Shown here one piece after another: positions 1 through 7,610 of a stretch of 37,277 nt of DNA. The first letter of the stretch is position 1. Every line of letters begins with the position of its first letter. Below the pieces are notes generated by a model. The model was not told where the DNA came from. It searched no databases and worked only from the letters and a program-made list of their open reading frames with translations. Source of the stretch: Candidatus Frankia nodulisporulans (lineage in GTDB: Bacteria; Actinomycetota; Actinomycetes; Frankiales; Frankiaceae); the NCBI RefSeq assembly GCF_902806475.1, contig NZ_CADCWS010000018.1, positions 1-37,277 of the forward strand, in the 5' to 3' direction. The position numbers were made by a program, and so were the translations under genes.

Positions 1-104
1 CAGGGAAGCACGGCATATCGCTCTACGTGCTCTGACGATTGCGGTGTGGCAGGCTGGCGTCACAAGGTGGCGTTGCCGCGTGCTGACGCAGGCAGGGGAG
101 TGAG

Positions 105-968
105 ATGGCGAGTTCGTGGATCAACTTCCTGTCCGACTACGGTGTGGACGACGCCTCTGTCGGCGTCTGTCACGGTGTGATCGCCAGGCATGCCCCGTCG
201 GCCCGGGTGCTTGATCTCTGTCATGGGATCGCACCGCAGGACGTCGGTCATGCCGCCATAACCTTGGCCGATGCGGTGGGCTACCTGCCGATCGGCATCC
301 ATCTCGTCGTTGTCGAGCGCCTCGACGCGGACGGGTACACCCGGGGAATCGCGGTTCGTGCCGCCGACGGCTCGGTGTTCGTCTGCCCGGACAACGGCGT
401 CGCCTCGCTGGCCTGGGAGGCCCGCGGCGGGATCGTCGAGGTTCGCGAGATCGCCAACCGGGAGCTGTGGCTGCCGCTGCCGACCGCGGTCTTTCGCGGG
501 CGTGACGTCTACGCGCCGGTCGCCGCCCGGATCGCCGGGGGCCTCGACCTGGCCCAGGTCGGCCCGCCCCTCGACGCGGCCAGCCTCATCCAGTTCCGGC
601 CCCGCACCTGCGTCGTCGACGACGACCATGTGCATGGTGAGGTCGTCTCGATCGACCACTTCGGCAACCTGTCGCTGAACATGACGCGTAATGACCTCGA
701 GGCCGCCGGCATCCTGCTCGGCGATCCCGTGGAGGTCCGCACCGGCAGTCGGACCATGCGGCTGACCTTCACCCACACCTACGGCGAGGTGCCCCGGGGT
801 GGCGTGACGATCTGCGAGGACGCGCTGCGCCGTCTGATGATCGCGGTCAACTGCGGGCGTGCCAGCGACGCGCTGCGGCTGCGCCGGGAGGACGCCGTCG
901 TCGTCGGCCAGCTGCCCCGCGAGACGTCTCCCTTTCAGATAGTCCGGGATCTACCCCTGTCCGTCTGA
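105..968 (+). CDS. SAM hydroxide adenosyltransferase-fold (DUF62) protein, divergent active site
   Basis: A 287-residue protein of the SAM-dependent chlorinase/fluorinase/hydroxide adenosyltransferase (DUF62) family. Members normally split S-adenosylmethionine into adenosine and methionine using water or halide. Family landmarks visible are SDYG near residue 10, VCPDNG near 93-98, IDHFGNLSLN in the C-terminal barrel and AVNCG near the end. Two hallmark motifs are altered. The usual VVDPGVG..R segment reads VVERLDADGYTR (residues 69-80), so the catalytic Asp is Glu71. The usual FHGRD motif reads FRGRD (130-134), replacing the catalytic His by Arg131. Length is normal. The ATG is preceded by GGGGAG 5 nt upstream, a strong ribosome site. 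Fold assignment is firm, but hydrolase activity is doubtful. The next gene starts 236 bp downstream, so it is probably a separate transcription unit. Confidence 0.85.
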   Translation: MASSWINFLSDYGVDDASVGVCHGVIARHAPSARVLDLCHGIAPQDVGHAAITLADAVGYLPIGIHLVVVERLDADGYTRGIAVRAADGSVFVCPDNGVASLAWEARGGIVEVREIANRELWLPLPTAVFRGRDVYAPVAARIAGGLDLAQVGPPLDAASLIQFRPRTCVVDDDHVHGEVVSIDHFGNLSLNMTRNDLEAAGILLGDPVEVRTGSRTMRLTFTHTYGEVPRGGVTICEDALRRLMIAVNCGRASDALRLRREDAVVVGQLPRETSPFQIVRDLPLSV

Positions 969-996
969 CCCGGCGACCGTCCACCACCGCGAGATG

Positions 997-1011
997 GCTA
1001 CTCAGAGTAGC
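997..1011. promoter_or_regulatory. Perfect 7-1-7 palindrome, BldD-like box
   Basis: GCTACTC-A-GAGTAGC is a perfect inverted repeat 29 nt after the upstream stop codon. Its core ACTCAGAGT fits the centre of the published Streptomyces BldD consensus (NTNACNCWGNGTNAN); the outer T and A of that consensus are not matched. It lies about 50 nt upstream of a candidate -10 element, TACGAT at 1064-1069, for the epimerase gene. No U-tract follows, so a terminator is less likely than an operator. Confidence 0.5.
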
Positions 1012-1204
1012 TAACACACCGTCGCATCCTTACGCTGCGCAGTGAATGCGGCGTGTGTGCGCGTACGATGACGAGGACGATGGCGCAGCCACGAGCAGCC
1101 GGTGGATGGTGGACGGGTGGCTGGTGGCCTGCGGGGGCATCTCGCGATCAGCCGTGGCGTGGCACGTCACCGCGTCGGGGCCGGGCCGTTCCGGGGAGAC
1201 TGCG

Positions 1205-2248
1205 ATGAGACCACGCCGGGTGCTGGTGACCGGTGTCGCCCGTCCGCTGGGCGCCGAGGTCGCCTCCGTGCTGGCAGCCGATCCCGAGATCGAATCGGTG
1301 ATCGGTGTTGACACCACCGTTCCCACGGCCGATCTCGGCCGTACTCATTTCGTTCGTGCCGATATCCGCCATCCGCTGATCGCCAAGGTGATCTCCGCGA
1401 CCGGTATTGACACGGTGCTGCATCTCAACGTCATCGCGACGCCGCTGGGAGCCGGCGGTCGAGCCGCGATGAAGGAGACGAACGTGATCGGCACGATGCA
1501 GCTGCTCGCCGCGTGCCAGAAATCGACCACGGTCACCAGGCTCGTGGTGAAGTCCACCACCGCGATCTACGGTTCCTCCGCGCGCGATCCCGCGCTGTTC
1601 ACCGAGGACACACAGCCACGTGCGCTGCCCATGGCCGGCTATGCGAAGGATGCCGTCGAGGTCGAGGGCTACGTGCGCGGATTCAGCCGGCGCCGGCCCG
1701 ACATCGCGGTCACCGTGCTGCGGTTCACCAACATCCTCGGCCCGCACTCCGACAACGCGCTGGCGCTCTACCTCGATCTTCCGGTGGTGCCGACGGTGCT
1801 GGGCTTCGACCCGCGCATCCAGTTGCTGCACTCCACCGACGCGCTCGCGGTGCTGCTGCGCGCCGCGCGCGGCCACCACGCGGGTACCTTCAACGTCGCG
1901 GGGGATGGCGTGATGCTGCTGTCGCAGGCGATTCGACGGGCCGGCCGGCCGAGTGTTCCCGCTCCCTTCCCGGCCATCGAACTACTCGGGGGGCTCGCCC
2001 GCCGACTACGGATCATCGACTACTCCGCGGAGCAGCTCGATCTGCTCACGCATGGGCGGGCGGTGGACACGAGTCGGCTGATCGGGGTTTTCGGCTACCG
2101 CCCGCGGTATTCGACGGTGGAGACCTTCGACGCGTTCGTGCGGTACCGGGACCTTCGATTCACCATCGATCACGAGCTGGTCTCCCGCGTCGAACATGGT
2201 CTGCTCGGTTCGCTGAACCGGCGACGGCTGACGGGTTCGGCGCGATGA
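1205..2248 (+). CDS. NAD-dependent epimerase/dehydratase family protein (GalE2-like)
   Basis: A 347-residue extended short-chain dehydrogenase-fold protein. The N-terminus has a Rossmann strand followed by TGVARPLG, a GxxxxxG form of the nucleotide-binding loop. Also visible are KSTTAIYG near residues 115-125 and VLRFTNILGP near 165, both typical of nucleotide-sugar epimerases. The segment that normally holds the catalytic YxxxK reads GYAKDAVEVE, with no Lys at +4 from Tyr, so true epimerase chemistry is uncertain. I chose the ATG at 1205 because GGGGAG lies 7 nt upstream; an in-frame ATG at 1046 would add 53 poorly structured residues. An acyltransferase follows about 60 bp later on the same strand. 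M. tuberculosis has the same pair (Rv0501 galE2, Rv0502), which suggests a shared envelope-lipid or glycan role. The substrate is unknown. Confidence 0.85.
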   Translation: MRPRRVLVTGVARPLGAEVASVLAADPEIESVIGVDTTVPTADLGRTHFVRADIRHPLIAKVISATGIDTVLHLNVIATPLGAGGRAAMKETNVIGTMQLLAACQKSTTVTRLVVKSTTAIYGSSARDPALFTEDTQPRALPMAGYAKDAVEVEGYVRGFSRRRPDIAVTVLRFTNILGPHSDNALALYLDLPVVPTVLGFDPRIQLLHSTDALAVLLRAARGHHAGTFNVAGDGVMLLSQAIRRAGRPSVPAPFPAIELLGGLARRLRIIDYSAEQLDLLTHGRAVDTSRLIGVFGYRPRYSTVETFDAFVRYRDLRFTIDHELVSRVEHGLLGSLNRRRLTGSAR

Positions 2249-2308
2249 CGGCCCGGTTCGCGACGTTCCGCCATGCCCGGCGGGAAGCCAGGGAAGGCGG
2301 CGGCGTTC

Positions 2309-3715
2309 ATGTCCGACGGTGACGTACCCGAGCCCACACAGGGCGAGGCGAAGATCATCCCACTCAACGGTGACCGACGCCCGGACCAGGAGGGCGCGAG
2401 GCCCGGTGCCACCCGCCGTGACCGGACCCGCGCGCGTGGCACCACCGCGCGTGGCACCACCCAGCCCGCACAGCGCCGTTCGACCACCCCGACCACCCCG
2501 ACCACCCCGACCACCCCGACCGCCGCGACCAAGCCGACCGCCGCGACCAAGCCGACCGCTCCCGCCGCGGCACGCGCCACCCCCGACGCCGACGACGGTG
2601 GCGCGTCGCCCCTGCGCGGTGTCGGCCCGGACGCCGCCGGCCCGCCGGGTGCGAACCGGACCCCCGCGGCCTCCCGCACGGCCGCGGAAGCACCGTCGCG
2701 TGGCCGGACCGGTGCGACCGGTGAGGTCGCGCGGGCACCTCGAGCCCGCCGCAGGACGCTGGACGGCCCCGCGTCGGCCGATCCGCCAGCCACGGTCACC
2801 GATATGGGCCCGCGGCCCGCGGCCGACGATGCTGACCGGCCGGCGGACGATGCCGAGCGACCCGGCGCGGGTACCGGTGACCTCGAGTCGGCGCTGGCGG
2901 GTGTGCTCGCCTTTCTGCGCCGCCGGATCACCGGCGACTACGTCATCGACGAGCATGGCTTCGATGCCGATCTGACCGAGCACGTGCTCGCTCCGCTGCT
3001 GCGCCCGATCTACCGCGACTACTTCCGCGTCGAGACCCGGGGCCTGGAGAACATTCCCGACACCGGTGGTGCCCTGGTGGTCGCCAACCACTCCGGCACC
3101 CTGCCCGTGGACGCCCTGATGATGGCGATGGCGATCCTCGACCACCATCCCGCCCACCGCAACCTGCGGATGCTGGCGGCGGATCTCGTGTTCGCCGTGC
3201 CGTTCCTGGCGCCCTTCGCCCGCAAGATCGGTAACACGCTGGCCTGTCAGGCCGATGCCGAGCGGCTGCTGGGTGCGGGCCATCTCGTGGGCGTGTGGCC
3301 GGAAGGGTTCAAAGGGGTGGGAAAGCCCTTCCGGGATCGCTACACCCTCCAGCGTTTCGGCCGGGGCGGATTCGTCTCGGCGGCGCTGCGGGCCGGCGTG
3401 CCCATCATTCCGTGCACGGTCGTCGGCGCGGAGGAGATCTATCCGATGATCGGGAACGCGAAGTCACTGGCCCGACTGCTCGGACTGCCCTATCTGCCGA
3501 TCACGCCGACCTTCCCCTGGCTGGGGTTGTTCGGTCTGGTCCCGTTGCCATCGAAGTGGTACATCGAGTTCGGTGAGCCGGTCGCCACCGATGTTCATCC
3601 GCCGGAGGCGGCTGACGATCCGATGCTCGTCTTCGAGCTCACCGACAGTATCCGGGAGACGATTCAGCACACGCTGTACAGCCTGCTGATGCAGCGCCGT
3701 TCGGTCTTCTTCTGA
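2309..3715 (+). CDS. PlsC-like lysophospholipid acyltransferase family protein with long disordered N-terminus
   Basis: A 468-residue protein with two parts. Residues 1 to about 195 are low-complexity, rich in Ala, Thr, Pro and Arg, with tandem TTP and ATKPTA repeats. Residues from about 230 on are an acyltransferase domain like those that acylate glycerol-3-phosphate or lysophosphatidate at the membrane. Motif I reads NHSGTLPVD (about residue 260), so His and Asp are separated by six residues instead of the usual four. The later motifs GVWPEG and VPIIPCTVVGAEE match glycine/glutamate motif III and the proline motif IV. The ATG at 2309 starts MSDGDVPEP, with GGGAAGG 11-18 nt upstream; an ATG at 2273 would add 12 residues. 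It resembles M. tuberculosis Rv0502, also next to GalE2. The substrate cannot be read from sequence. Confidence 0.85.
   Translation: MSDGDVPEPTQGEAKIIPLNGDRRPDQEGARPGATRRDRTRARGTTARGTTQPAQRRSTTPTTPTTPTTPTAATKPTAATKPTAPAAARATPDADDGGASPLRGVGPDAAGPPGANRTPAASRTAAEAPSRGRTGATGEVARAPRARRRTLDGPASADPPATVTDMGPRPAADDADRPADDAERPGAGTGDLESALAGVLAFLRRRITGDYVIDEHGFDADLTEHVLAPLLRPIYRDYFRVETRGLENIPDTGGALVVANHSGTLPVDALMMAMAILDHHPAHRNLRMLAADLVFAVPFLAPFARKIGNTLACQADAERLLGAGHLVGVWPEGFKGVGKPFRDRYTLQRFGRGGFVSAALRAGVPIIPCTVVGAEEIYPMIGNAKSLARLLGLPYLPITPTFPWLGLFGLVPLPSKWYIEFGEPVATDVHPPEAADDPMLVFELTDSIRETIQHTLYSLLMQRRSVFF
2481..2552 (+). repeat. In-frame tandem repeats in the acyltransferase N-terminus
   Basis: Four perfect 9-bp units (CGACCACCC, 2481-2516) are followed by two perfect 18-bp units (CGACCGCCGCGACCAAGC, 2517-2552). 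They encode Thr-Pro and Ala-Thr-Lys-Pro repeats. All units are multiples of three, so gain or loss of units would keep the reading frame. Confidence 0.95.
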
Positions 3716-3748
3716 CAGGGGCCAGCCGGCCAGTGGGTCGTGGGCGGA

Positions 3749-4630
3749 TCAGGCGCTGACGACCCGCCGCCGCAGCGCCATCCCGGCCGCGACACCGCCG
3801 GCGAGCGCGCCCGCGCCGGCGGCCGCCGGAATGCCGATCCGGACCGCCTTGCGGGCCGTCCGGAAATCCTTGACCGGCCAGTCCCGTTCCCGGGCGATCG
3901 CCTTGAGATCCGGGTCCGGGTTGATGGCGACCGGATGGCCGACCAGGGAGAGCAGCGGAAGGTCGTTGATCGAGTCGGAGTACGCCCAGCAGCGGGACAG
4001 ATCCAGCCCCTCACGTTCGGCCAGGGCCGCCACCGCCTCGGCTTTCGCCTGGCCGTGCAGCAGACCGCCGACCAGCCTGCCGGTGTAGGAGCCGTCGCGG
4101 ACCTCGCTGACGGTGCCCAGCGCACCGGTCAGGCTCAGGCGGCGAGCGATCACCGAGGCGAGTTCCACCGGGGTCGCGGTCACCAGCCAGACCCGCTGGC
4201 CGGCGTCCAGATGCTGCTGGGCGAGCGCATGGGTGCCCGAGTAGATCTGCTCCGCCATCCGCTCGTCGTAGATCTCCTCGCCGTAGCGGACGATCTCCGC
4301 GACCGAACGGCCGGCCACGAAGGCGAGGGCGGTCTCCCGGGCGTCCTTGATGCCGTCGGGGTTCTCCTGCCCGCGCAGCCGGTAGGTCAGGTGCGCCAGC
4401 CCGAAGCGGAGCAGAGCGCGGGAGTCGAAGAAGTCCCGGGCGGCCAGACCGCGGGCGAAGTAGAAGATCGACGCGCCGGCCATCACCGTGTTGTCGACGT
4501 CGAAGAAGGCGGCCGTGGACTCGTCGAACGGTGGACGAGGGACTTCCTGCGCCGCGACCTTCAGCGCGGCGATCGCCGCAGCCTCGGCCGCCTGCCTGAT
4601 CTCGGCCGCACCCTTGCGTCGCACCCTCAT
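3749..4630 (-). CDS. HAD-superfamily IB hydrolase (SerB1-like phosphatase)
   Basis: A 293-residue member of the phosphoserine-phosphatase-like HAD subfamily IB. Motif I is FFDVDNT (Asp44 nucleophile, Asp46 acid/base). Motif II is in VTATPVELA, where family members carry a Ser or Thr. Motif III/IV is [11 protein letters not shown] near residues 222-232, with Ser replacing the usual Gly of GDS. The C-terminus ends in an Ala/Gly hydrophobic stretch (about 270-287) that could be a membrane anchor. I chose the ATG at 4630 because GGAG lies 8 nt upstream; an ATG at 4663 would add 11 residues. It converges with the acyltransferase, the stops being 33 bp apart. M. tuberculosis SerB1 (Rv0505c) sits at the same point of the conserved gene order. 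Phosphatase activity is likely; phosphoserine as substrate is not proven. Confidence 0.85.
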   Translation of the reverse strand: MRVRRKGAAEIRQAAEAAAIAALKVAAQEVPRPPFDESTAAFFDVDNTVMAGASIFYFARGLAARDFFDSRALLRFGLAHLTYRLRGQENPDGIKDARETALAFVAGRSVAEIVRYGEEIYDERMAEQIYSGTHALAQQHLDAGQRVWLVTATPVELASVIARRLSLTGALGTVSEVRDGSYTGRLVGGLLHGQAKAEAVAALAEREGLDLSRCWAYSDSINDLPLLSLVGHPVAINPDPDLKAIARERDWPVKDFRTARKAVRIGIPAAAGAGALAGGVAAGMALRRRVVSA

Positions 4631-4818
4631 CCGGTCATCTCCATGCGGTCCTGCGCCCGTCAACGTGTCGTCAGACTACGGCGCGATGCTGTCGGCGGAC
4701 GGCTCTCGGCGGGGATCTGATGGCGCGAAGGTGCTCCCGCCAACAACAATGCGCAGGGCGGGTCGGTGATTCGCCGGAAAATTCCGCGGATCGCGAGTCC
4801 GGTCCGATGGATCGGTAC

Positions 4819-5748
4819 TCAGGCCGATCTGTGCGCGGGCAGGGAGCGCGCCAACGTGCGTACCGCGCGCAGTTGCAGCGCCCGGACGGCGCCCTCGTTG
4901 CGGCCCATCGCCAGCGCGGTCTCGCGCACCGACATCTCCTCGAGGAACCGCAGCGCGATGCACTCCCGCTGGTCCGGCCCCAGGCGTTGGATCGCTTCCA
5001 GCAGTTCCTGGCGGGTCAGGCCCGCGACGATCAGCTCCTCGGGGCCGGGTGTGACGTGCCGGTGGTCGCGGTCGGCGGCGGCGAGGATGTCCGCGGTCGG
5101 GATCTCGAAGCGACGCCGCGCGGAACGGGCCTGGTCAACCAGCAGATTACGGGCGATGGTGATGAACCAGGCGCCGATGTCGCGGCCCTGCCAGGTGAAG
5201 GCGCCAATCATCCGCAGTGCCCGGAGGAACGTTTCGCTGACGACGTCCTCGGCCGCCGCCGGATCACCGCCCACCCGGTAGAGCGCGTAGCGGAACACCC
5301 GATCGGCGTAGTGGTCGTAGAGCTCACCGAAGGCATCGCTGTCGCCCCGGCTGGCCCGGGTGACCAGGGCCGCCCAACGCTGGTCGGTGGGTTCGTGCCG
5401 GTCGGGTTCCGCGGCCGGCTCCGGTCCGCCCGCCGGGACGGTCGAGCCGGTGGGGGCGTCCGGGCTGTCGCCGTCGCGGCCGGGGCGGTCCGGGCCGGGC
5501 GTCGCGGTGGTGGGATCGGCGGCGGTGCGCTCCGCGGGTGCGTCGATGGGCGGTGACGCGCCCGTCGCCGCCACCGAGGTGGCGAGCAGCCAGCGGCCGA
5601 GCCGGGCGAGGCCAGGCAGGCCAACCCGGCCGACCTGACCGGCCGGTCGGCCGGTCGCGGGAGACAGCGCGGGGGCCGGTCGCACGTTCCGGCCTCGCCG
5701 CGCACTGGCAGGGCCGGCGGCGACGTTGGTGAACGTGCAGTCGGTCAC
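4819..5748 (-). CDS. bldN: ECF-family RNA polymerase sigma factor, BldN-like
   Basis: A 309-residue group 4 sigma factor. Region 2 spans about 125-208 (AFGELYDHYADRVFRYALYR, AEDVVSETFLRAL, GAWFITIARNLLVDQAR). Region 4 spans about 246-305, with VRETALAMGRNEGAVRAL as its helix-turn-helix. This last motif is characteristic of Streptomyces BldN (SCO3323), the developmental sigma factor that drives chaplin and rodlin genes. Roughly 124 residues precede region 2, rich in Pro, Ala and Gly. Streptomyces BldN is likewise made as a pro-protein with an N-terminal extension of about 86 residues. I chose GTG at 5748 because GGAG sits 8 nt upstream; an ATG at 5904 is open but lacks a ribosome site and would enter the divergent promoter region. 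Location beside glutaredoxin, rex and hemACDB matches Streptomyces. No RsbN-type membrane anti-sigma gene follows; the next gene is the HAD phosphatase. Confidence 0.82.
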   Translation of the reverse strand: MTDCTFTNVAAGPASARRGRNVRPAPALSPATGRPAGQVGRVGLPGLARLGRWLLATSVAATGASPPIDAPAERTAADPTTATPGPDRPGRDGDSPDAPTGSTVPAGGPEPAAEPDRHEPTDQRWAALVTRASRGDSDAFGELYDHYADRVFRYALYRVGGDPAAAEDVVSETFLRALRMIGAFTWQGRDIGAWFITIARNLLVDQARSARRRFEIPTADILAAADRDHRHVTPGPEELIVAGLTRQELLEAIQRLGPDQRECIALRFLEEMSVRETALAMGRNEGAVRALQLRAVRTLARSLPAHRSA

Positions 5749-5914
5749 AGTCCGGACTCCGGAGGTTCGGTCGCGCCAAGACGGCCGCGAGGCCTCGGTG
5801 GACAAGGACTCAGGTAGCTGAGTGTAGCTGTACCGCGTACGGGTGGCAGCCGGGGACCGCATCCGGGTCGCCCGCGGCCGCCCCGCACCGGCCCTCCCAG
5901 GCACGGCCTGGACC

Positions 5915-5927
5915 TACCATCGGGGGC
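5915..5927 (+). promoter_or_regulatory. Candidate -10 element placing transcription start on the ATG (possible leaderless mRNA)
   Basis: TACCAT at 5915-5920 fits the actinobacterial TANNNT -10 pattern, and the ATG of the glutaredoxin-like gene begins exactly 7 nt later. That spacing would put +1 on the start codon. No convincing -35 is visible. The spacer contains GGGGG, so a normal ribosome site in a longer transcript is also possible. Confidence 0.4.
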
Positions 5928-6239
5928 ATGAGACCCGACGGCCCAGGCTCCGCGGAACCGGACGGCGAGGCCCGCATCACGCTCCTGACCCGGGTGGGTT
6001 GCCACCTGTGTGACACCGCCCGCGACGCGATCATTCGCGTCGCGGCGCAGGAGGGGGTCGGCTGGCGCGAGGTCGACGTCGACTCCGACGTCCGGCTCGC
6101 CGACGAGTACGGCGACCGGGTGCCGGTCACCCTGGTCGATGGCCGCGAGCACGGTTACTGGCGGGTGGAGCAGGAGCGGCTGCGCCAGGCCCTCGTCGGC
6201 GGCGGCCGCTGGTCGATGCGTCCCACCGGCCGTCCCTGA
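5928..6239 (+). CDS. Glutaredoxin-like (DUF836) family protein
   Basis: A 103-residue thioredoxin-fold protein. The pattern TLLTRVGCHLCDTA places a CxxC redox pair at Cys25 and Cys28, right after the first beta strand. REVDVDSDVRLADEYGDRVPVTLVDG then gives the cis-proline segment (VPVTLVDG) expected of glutaredoxins. Such proteins reduce disulfides in the cytosol; partners are unknown here. It is divergent from bldN and 189 bp upstream of rex. The same small redox protein precedes hemA in M. tuberculosis (Rv0508) and lies next to rex in Streptomyces (SCO3321), so the assignment is supported by context. The ATG has GGGGG immediately upstream, and a -10-like element spaced for leaderless transcription. 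Confidence 0.88.
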   Translation: MRPDGPGSAEPDGEARITLLTRVGCHLCDTARDAIIRVAAQEGVGWREVDVDSDVRLADEYGDRVPVTLVDGREHGYWRVEQERLRQALVGGGRWSMRPTGRP

Positions 6240-6263
6240 TCCATGTCCAGCGCACTTTCGTGC

Positions 6264-6287
6264 ACTTCGTGAATCGCTTCACGAAGT
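6264..6287. promoter_or_regulatory. Rex operator (ROP-like) palindrome upstream of rex
   Basis: ACTTCGTGAA-TCGC-TTCACGAAGT is a perfect 10-4-10 inverted repeat (written here as its two arms and spacer). Its inner part TCGTGAA-N4-TTCACGA closely resembles the Rex operator described in Streptomyces coelicolor (TGTGAA-N4-TTCACA). It ends 3 nt before a candidate -10 hexamer TACACT (6290-6295), so it covers the -35 and spacer region and bound Rex would block the promoter. The expected regulation is repression at low NADH/NAD+ and release at high NADH. Confidence 0.8.
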
Positions 6288-6289
6288 CG

Positions 6290-6295
6290 TACACT
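6290..6295 (+). promoter_or_regulatory. Candidate -10 of the rex-hemACDB promoter
   Basis: TACACT fits the TANNNT consensus. With +1 around 6302, the untranslated leader before the rex ATG would be about 127 nt. The -35 position falls inside the Rex palindrome. Confidence 0.45.
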
Positions 6296-6372
6296 GCCCG
6301 ACGACATCTGACTTGTGGCGCCGCACCTCGACGAGGATCGGCAAGGCCACGAAAGATGGGCCCGCGACTTCT

Positions 6373-6388
6373 GACGGGATCTCCCGTC
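6373..6388. promoter_or_regulatory. 7-2-7 palindrome in the rex leader
   Basis: GACGGGA-TC-TCCCGTC is a perfect inverted repeat 41 nt upstream of the rex ATG. The 2-nt spacer is too short for a good RNA loop, so a protein-binding site is the more natural reading. I do not recognise the binder. Confidence 0.4.
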
Positions 6389-6428
6389 CTCGCAGCGAGG
6401 GACGCGTGCCCGCAGATCGGAGCCGCGG

Positions 6429-7610
6429 ATGAGCCAGCCACGGCGTCGCCCAGCGGTCATCAGGCGACGTGCGCGCAGTGAACCGGCGGCCAACCGATCA
6501 TCGGTGCCGGAGGCGACGGTGGCCCGGCTCCCGCTCTACCTCCGCGTACTGACGACCATGGCGGATCATGGCGTGCACACTGTGTCGTCGGACACGCTGG
6601 CCGCCGCCACCGGGGTGACGTCGGCGAAAGTCCGCAAGGACCTGTCCTATCTGGGTTCCTACGGCACCCGCGGGGTGGGCTACGAGGTGGATGTCCTGCT
6701 GGACTGCATCGCCACGCGGCTTGGGCTCACCGAGGACCGTTCCGTCCTTCTGGTCGGGGTGGGCAATCTTGGCCATGCTCTCGCCGGTTACGGGGGGTTT
6801 CATGCGCGGGGTTTCCGTATCGTGGCTCTGGTCGACGCGGATCCCGACCGGGTCGGCGAGCGGGTCGGCGAGGTGGTCGTCCGTCCCGTCGACGAGCTGG
6901 AGCAGGTGATCGCCGAGTGTGCCGTCACGATCGGGGTGATCTGCACTCCGGCGGCTGCGGCACAACGGGTGTGTGACCGGCTGGTGGCCGCGGGGGTCAC
7001 GAGCATTCTCAATTTCGCCCCCACGGTTCTGATGGTGCCGGAAGGGGTGGACGTGCGTAAGGTCGACCTCGCCGTGGAACTGCAGATCCTTTCGTTCCAC
7101 GAGGCGCGCAAACGACCGGCGGGATCCGCCGCCGACGGGTCGTCCAGCCCCGCCCCGCCCGTGCGGACCGGCAAGGCCGCGGATTCCGCCGCGACGGTCA
7201 GTGCCCGTGGCGCCCTCGAGGTCCACAGCGGAGCGCGGGCGCGGCCGCGGAGGTTGGCCGGGGCGGTGGGCGAACCGCGTCCGGGGCCGGCGACGACACC
7301 GGCGGCGGAGCCACCCGTCGCGGATCGCGACCGGCTCGGCGATCCGCCCCCGACGACAGCGGCACGTGGGGTGAACTCCCGGCCGGACAGGGTGACAAGC
7401 GAGACGGATGGGGTCGTGCGGGTGACTCGTCAAGCCGGACAGGCACGGCCGGCGCAGGTCGTGCACGAGATCGGACCGAGCTGGCCGGGGCAACCAGGCT
7501 GGTCGGGGGGACCGACACCGCCGGTCCTGCCGCGCGGTGTGGTGGCCGCGCCGCCAATGTTCGCCGCCCGCCCGAGTGCCTCGGGTGGTCCGGGTGGTGA
7601 GTGGGCATGA
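6429..7610 (+). CDS. rex: Redox-sensing transcriptional repressor Rex with long C-terminal extension
   Basis: A 393-residue Rex protein, which senses the NADH/NAD+ ratio and represses respiratory genes when NADH is low. Residues about 28-85 form the winged helix ([24 protein letters not shown], shown by its [15 protein letters not shown] recognition region). Residues about 95-220 form the Rossmann domain, with [15 protein letters not shown] as the dinucleotide loop and [10 protein letters not shown] as the second strand. The C-terminal domain-swap helix includes [13 protein letters not shown] near 215-228. Canonical Rex proteins end about there or somewhat later (Streptomyces about 258). Here about 165 further residues rich in Pro, Ala, Gly and Arg follow. 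The start has GGAG 7 nt upstream. The stop overlaps the hemA ATG (ATGA), suggesting translational coupling. A ROP-like palindrome upstream implies autoregulation. Confidence 0.93.
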   Translation: MSQPRRRPAVIRRRARSEPAANRSSVPEATVARLPLYLRVLTTMADHGVHTVSSDTLAAATGVTSAKVRKDLSYLGSYGTRGVGYEVDVLLDCIATRLGLTEDRSVLLVGVGNLGHALAGYGGFHARGFRIVALVDADPDRVGERVGEVVVRPVDELEQVIAECAVTIGVICTPAAAAQRVCDRLVAAGVTSILNFAPTVLMVPEGVDVRKVDLAVELQILSFHEARKRPAGSAADGSSSPAPPVRTGKAADSAATVSARGALEVHSGARARPRRLAGAVGEPRPGPATTPAAEPPVADRDRLGDPPPTTAARGVNSRPDRVTSETDGVVRVTRQAGQARPAQVVHEIGPSWPGQPGWSGGPTPPVLPRGVVAAPPMFAARPSASGGPGGEWA

